Of a stretch of 64,000 nt of DNA, positions 63,374 to 64,000 are shown piece by piece. The position numbers and the translations under genes were made by a program. The DNA comes from Lusitaniella coriacea LEGE 07157. GTDB taxonomy: Bacteria > Cyanobacteriota > Cyanobacteriia > Cyanobacteriales > Spirulinaceae. The stretch covers positions 62,001-126,000 of the forward strand of contig NZ_JADEWZ010000013.1 in the NCBI RefSeq assembly GCF_015207425.1. Direction: 5' to 3'. Below the pieces are notes generated by a model. The model saw only the letters and a program-made list of their open reading frames with translations. It had not been told where the DNA came from and made no database searches. The stretch's first letter is position 1. Every line of letters starts with the position of its first letter.

Positions 63374-64000
63374 TCACTCTGTCCGAACGAGAGATCGACT
63401 TTTGAGTTGAGTTACATTTTCTAAAATGGCTTTTGCAGCGCTACGACCGGAAATCGTTGCCCCTTCCATGCTATCAATATAGTCCTGTTGCGTGTAACTT
63501 CCTGCGAGAAAAAAGTTGGAGATAGGGGTGACTTGGTTCGGACGGAAAGGATCCATTCCCGGTGCTTCTCGATAGAGAGATTGGGCGAGTTTAACAACGG
63601 TGTACCAAGTCATATTCAAGTCTTGGGCGGAGGGGAAAAGTTGGCGAACTTGGTTGAGGACGTGGTGGGCAATTTCTTCGTTATTTTTGCGAATGAAAGG
63701 ATCGCCTGGGGTTAAGACAAGCTGCAATAGAGAACCTTGTCCCTTGCGGTAGTAGTCGCCGGGACTGGTTAGGGCAAGGTCGGCAAAGCAGGAAAAGTCT
63801 GCATCCGGAGTGTAGAGTAAGTTATCCAGTCCGGCAGCAGTTTCGAGCTGTTTGCGTTTTTGGGGATCGTGGAGTTCCGTTACCCAACCATCGAAGCGTA
63901 ATTGAACGGTGGCGACGGGGACGGTATCGAGTTTATAAATATTGTCGAATTGCGACCACTTGCGCCATTCTGCGGGCAAAATGCGCTGAATGCCCGGTAC
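63374..64000 (-). CDS. zds: 9,9'-di-cis-zeta-carotene desaturase, 5' end beyond window
   Basis: The visible 208 residues are the C-terminal part of an FAD-dependent carotenoid desaturase. It begins [15 protein letters not shown] and ends with the FAD-binding signature [32 protein letters not shown]. This matches cyanobacterial and plant ZDS (CrtQ), which converts zeta-carotene to lycopene. The N-terminal dinucleotide-binding domain lies outside the window. The gene reads leftward into the SRPBCC gene. Confidence 0.93.
   Translation of the reverse strand, partial: VPGIQRILPAEWRKWSQFDNIYKLDTVPVATVQLRFDGWVTELHDPQKRKQLETAAGLDNLLYTPDADFSCFADLALTSPGDYYRKGQGSLLQLVLTPGDPFIRKNNEEIAHHVLNQVRQLFPSAQDLNMTWYTVVKLAQSLYREAPGMDPFRPNQVTPISNFFLAGSYTQQDYIDSMEGATISGRSAAKAILENVTQLKSRSLVRTE

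Overview
The window looks like chromosomal DNA of a cyanobacterium. The HIP1 octamer GCGATCGC and its extended forms recur throughout. The gene content includes a phycobilisome-degradation protein (NblA), zeta-carotene desaturase, a SigC-type sigma factor, an FtsH protease and several small families largely restricted to cyanobacteria (DUF1816, DUF4278, DUF760, DUF6464-like). No tRNA, rRNA, CRISPR array, prophage or intact insertion sequence was recognised. Genus cannot be fixed from what I can see.

Layout. 1-4.9 kb: the 5' part of rlmN, miaE, a dynamin-like GTPase, a universal stress protein and a hypothetical. 5.1-6.2 kb: a leftward cluster of three very small genes including nblA, with a promoter and a strong terminator. 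6.6-10.1 kb: two adjacent genes sharing a beta-rich C-terminal domain, an OmpR-type response regulator and a REC-PAS protein. 11-14.6 kb: a large HTH/NB-ARC/14xWD40 STAND protein. 14.6-21.1 kb: sfsA, aqpZ, a hypothetical and a three-gene GldA/F/G-like ABC operon. 21.2-28.1 kb: a beta-helix/SLH protein, a histidine kinase whose H-box lacks histidine, a ZIP-like membrane protein with an internal cyclic-nucleotide-binding domain, and an alpha/beta hydrolase. 28.6-38.9 kb: mostly membrane or scaffold hypotheticals, an RND pump and a TROVE/vWA (Ro60-like) protein with a well-formed promoter. 39-52 kb: housekeeping (sigC, carA, STAS, mini-RNase III, RlmB-like, hom, CPBP protease, TPR protein, msrB, ROK kinase). 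54-57.8 kb: a 1257-residue SdrD B-repeat protein with a 762-bp internal duplication. 57.8-64 kb: ftsH, upp, YggT, small proteins, and SRPBCC plus zds at the right edge.

The spaces between genes carry several families of dispersed repeats (A/G/C-rich 'CCCCGTGTC' tracts, a CATTCAACCGGAT module, a CCTCTCCC hairpin module and others). In at least three genes, and probably four, these repeats run into the 3' end of the coding region and supply the last residues and the stop codon. This is one of the clearest unusual patterns here.

The most promising leads are: the Ro60-like gene with a direct-repeat operator and a long leader; the CNB domain placed inside a ZIP-type transporter; the His-to-Gln histidine kinase; the paralogous-domain gene pair at 6.7-8.3 kb; and the repeat-derived protein tails. 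I did not find a clear multi-gene novel system. All functional calls come from reading translated sequence by eye and were not checked by database search.
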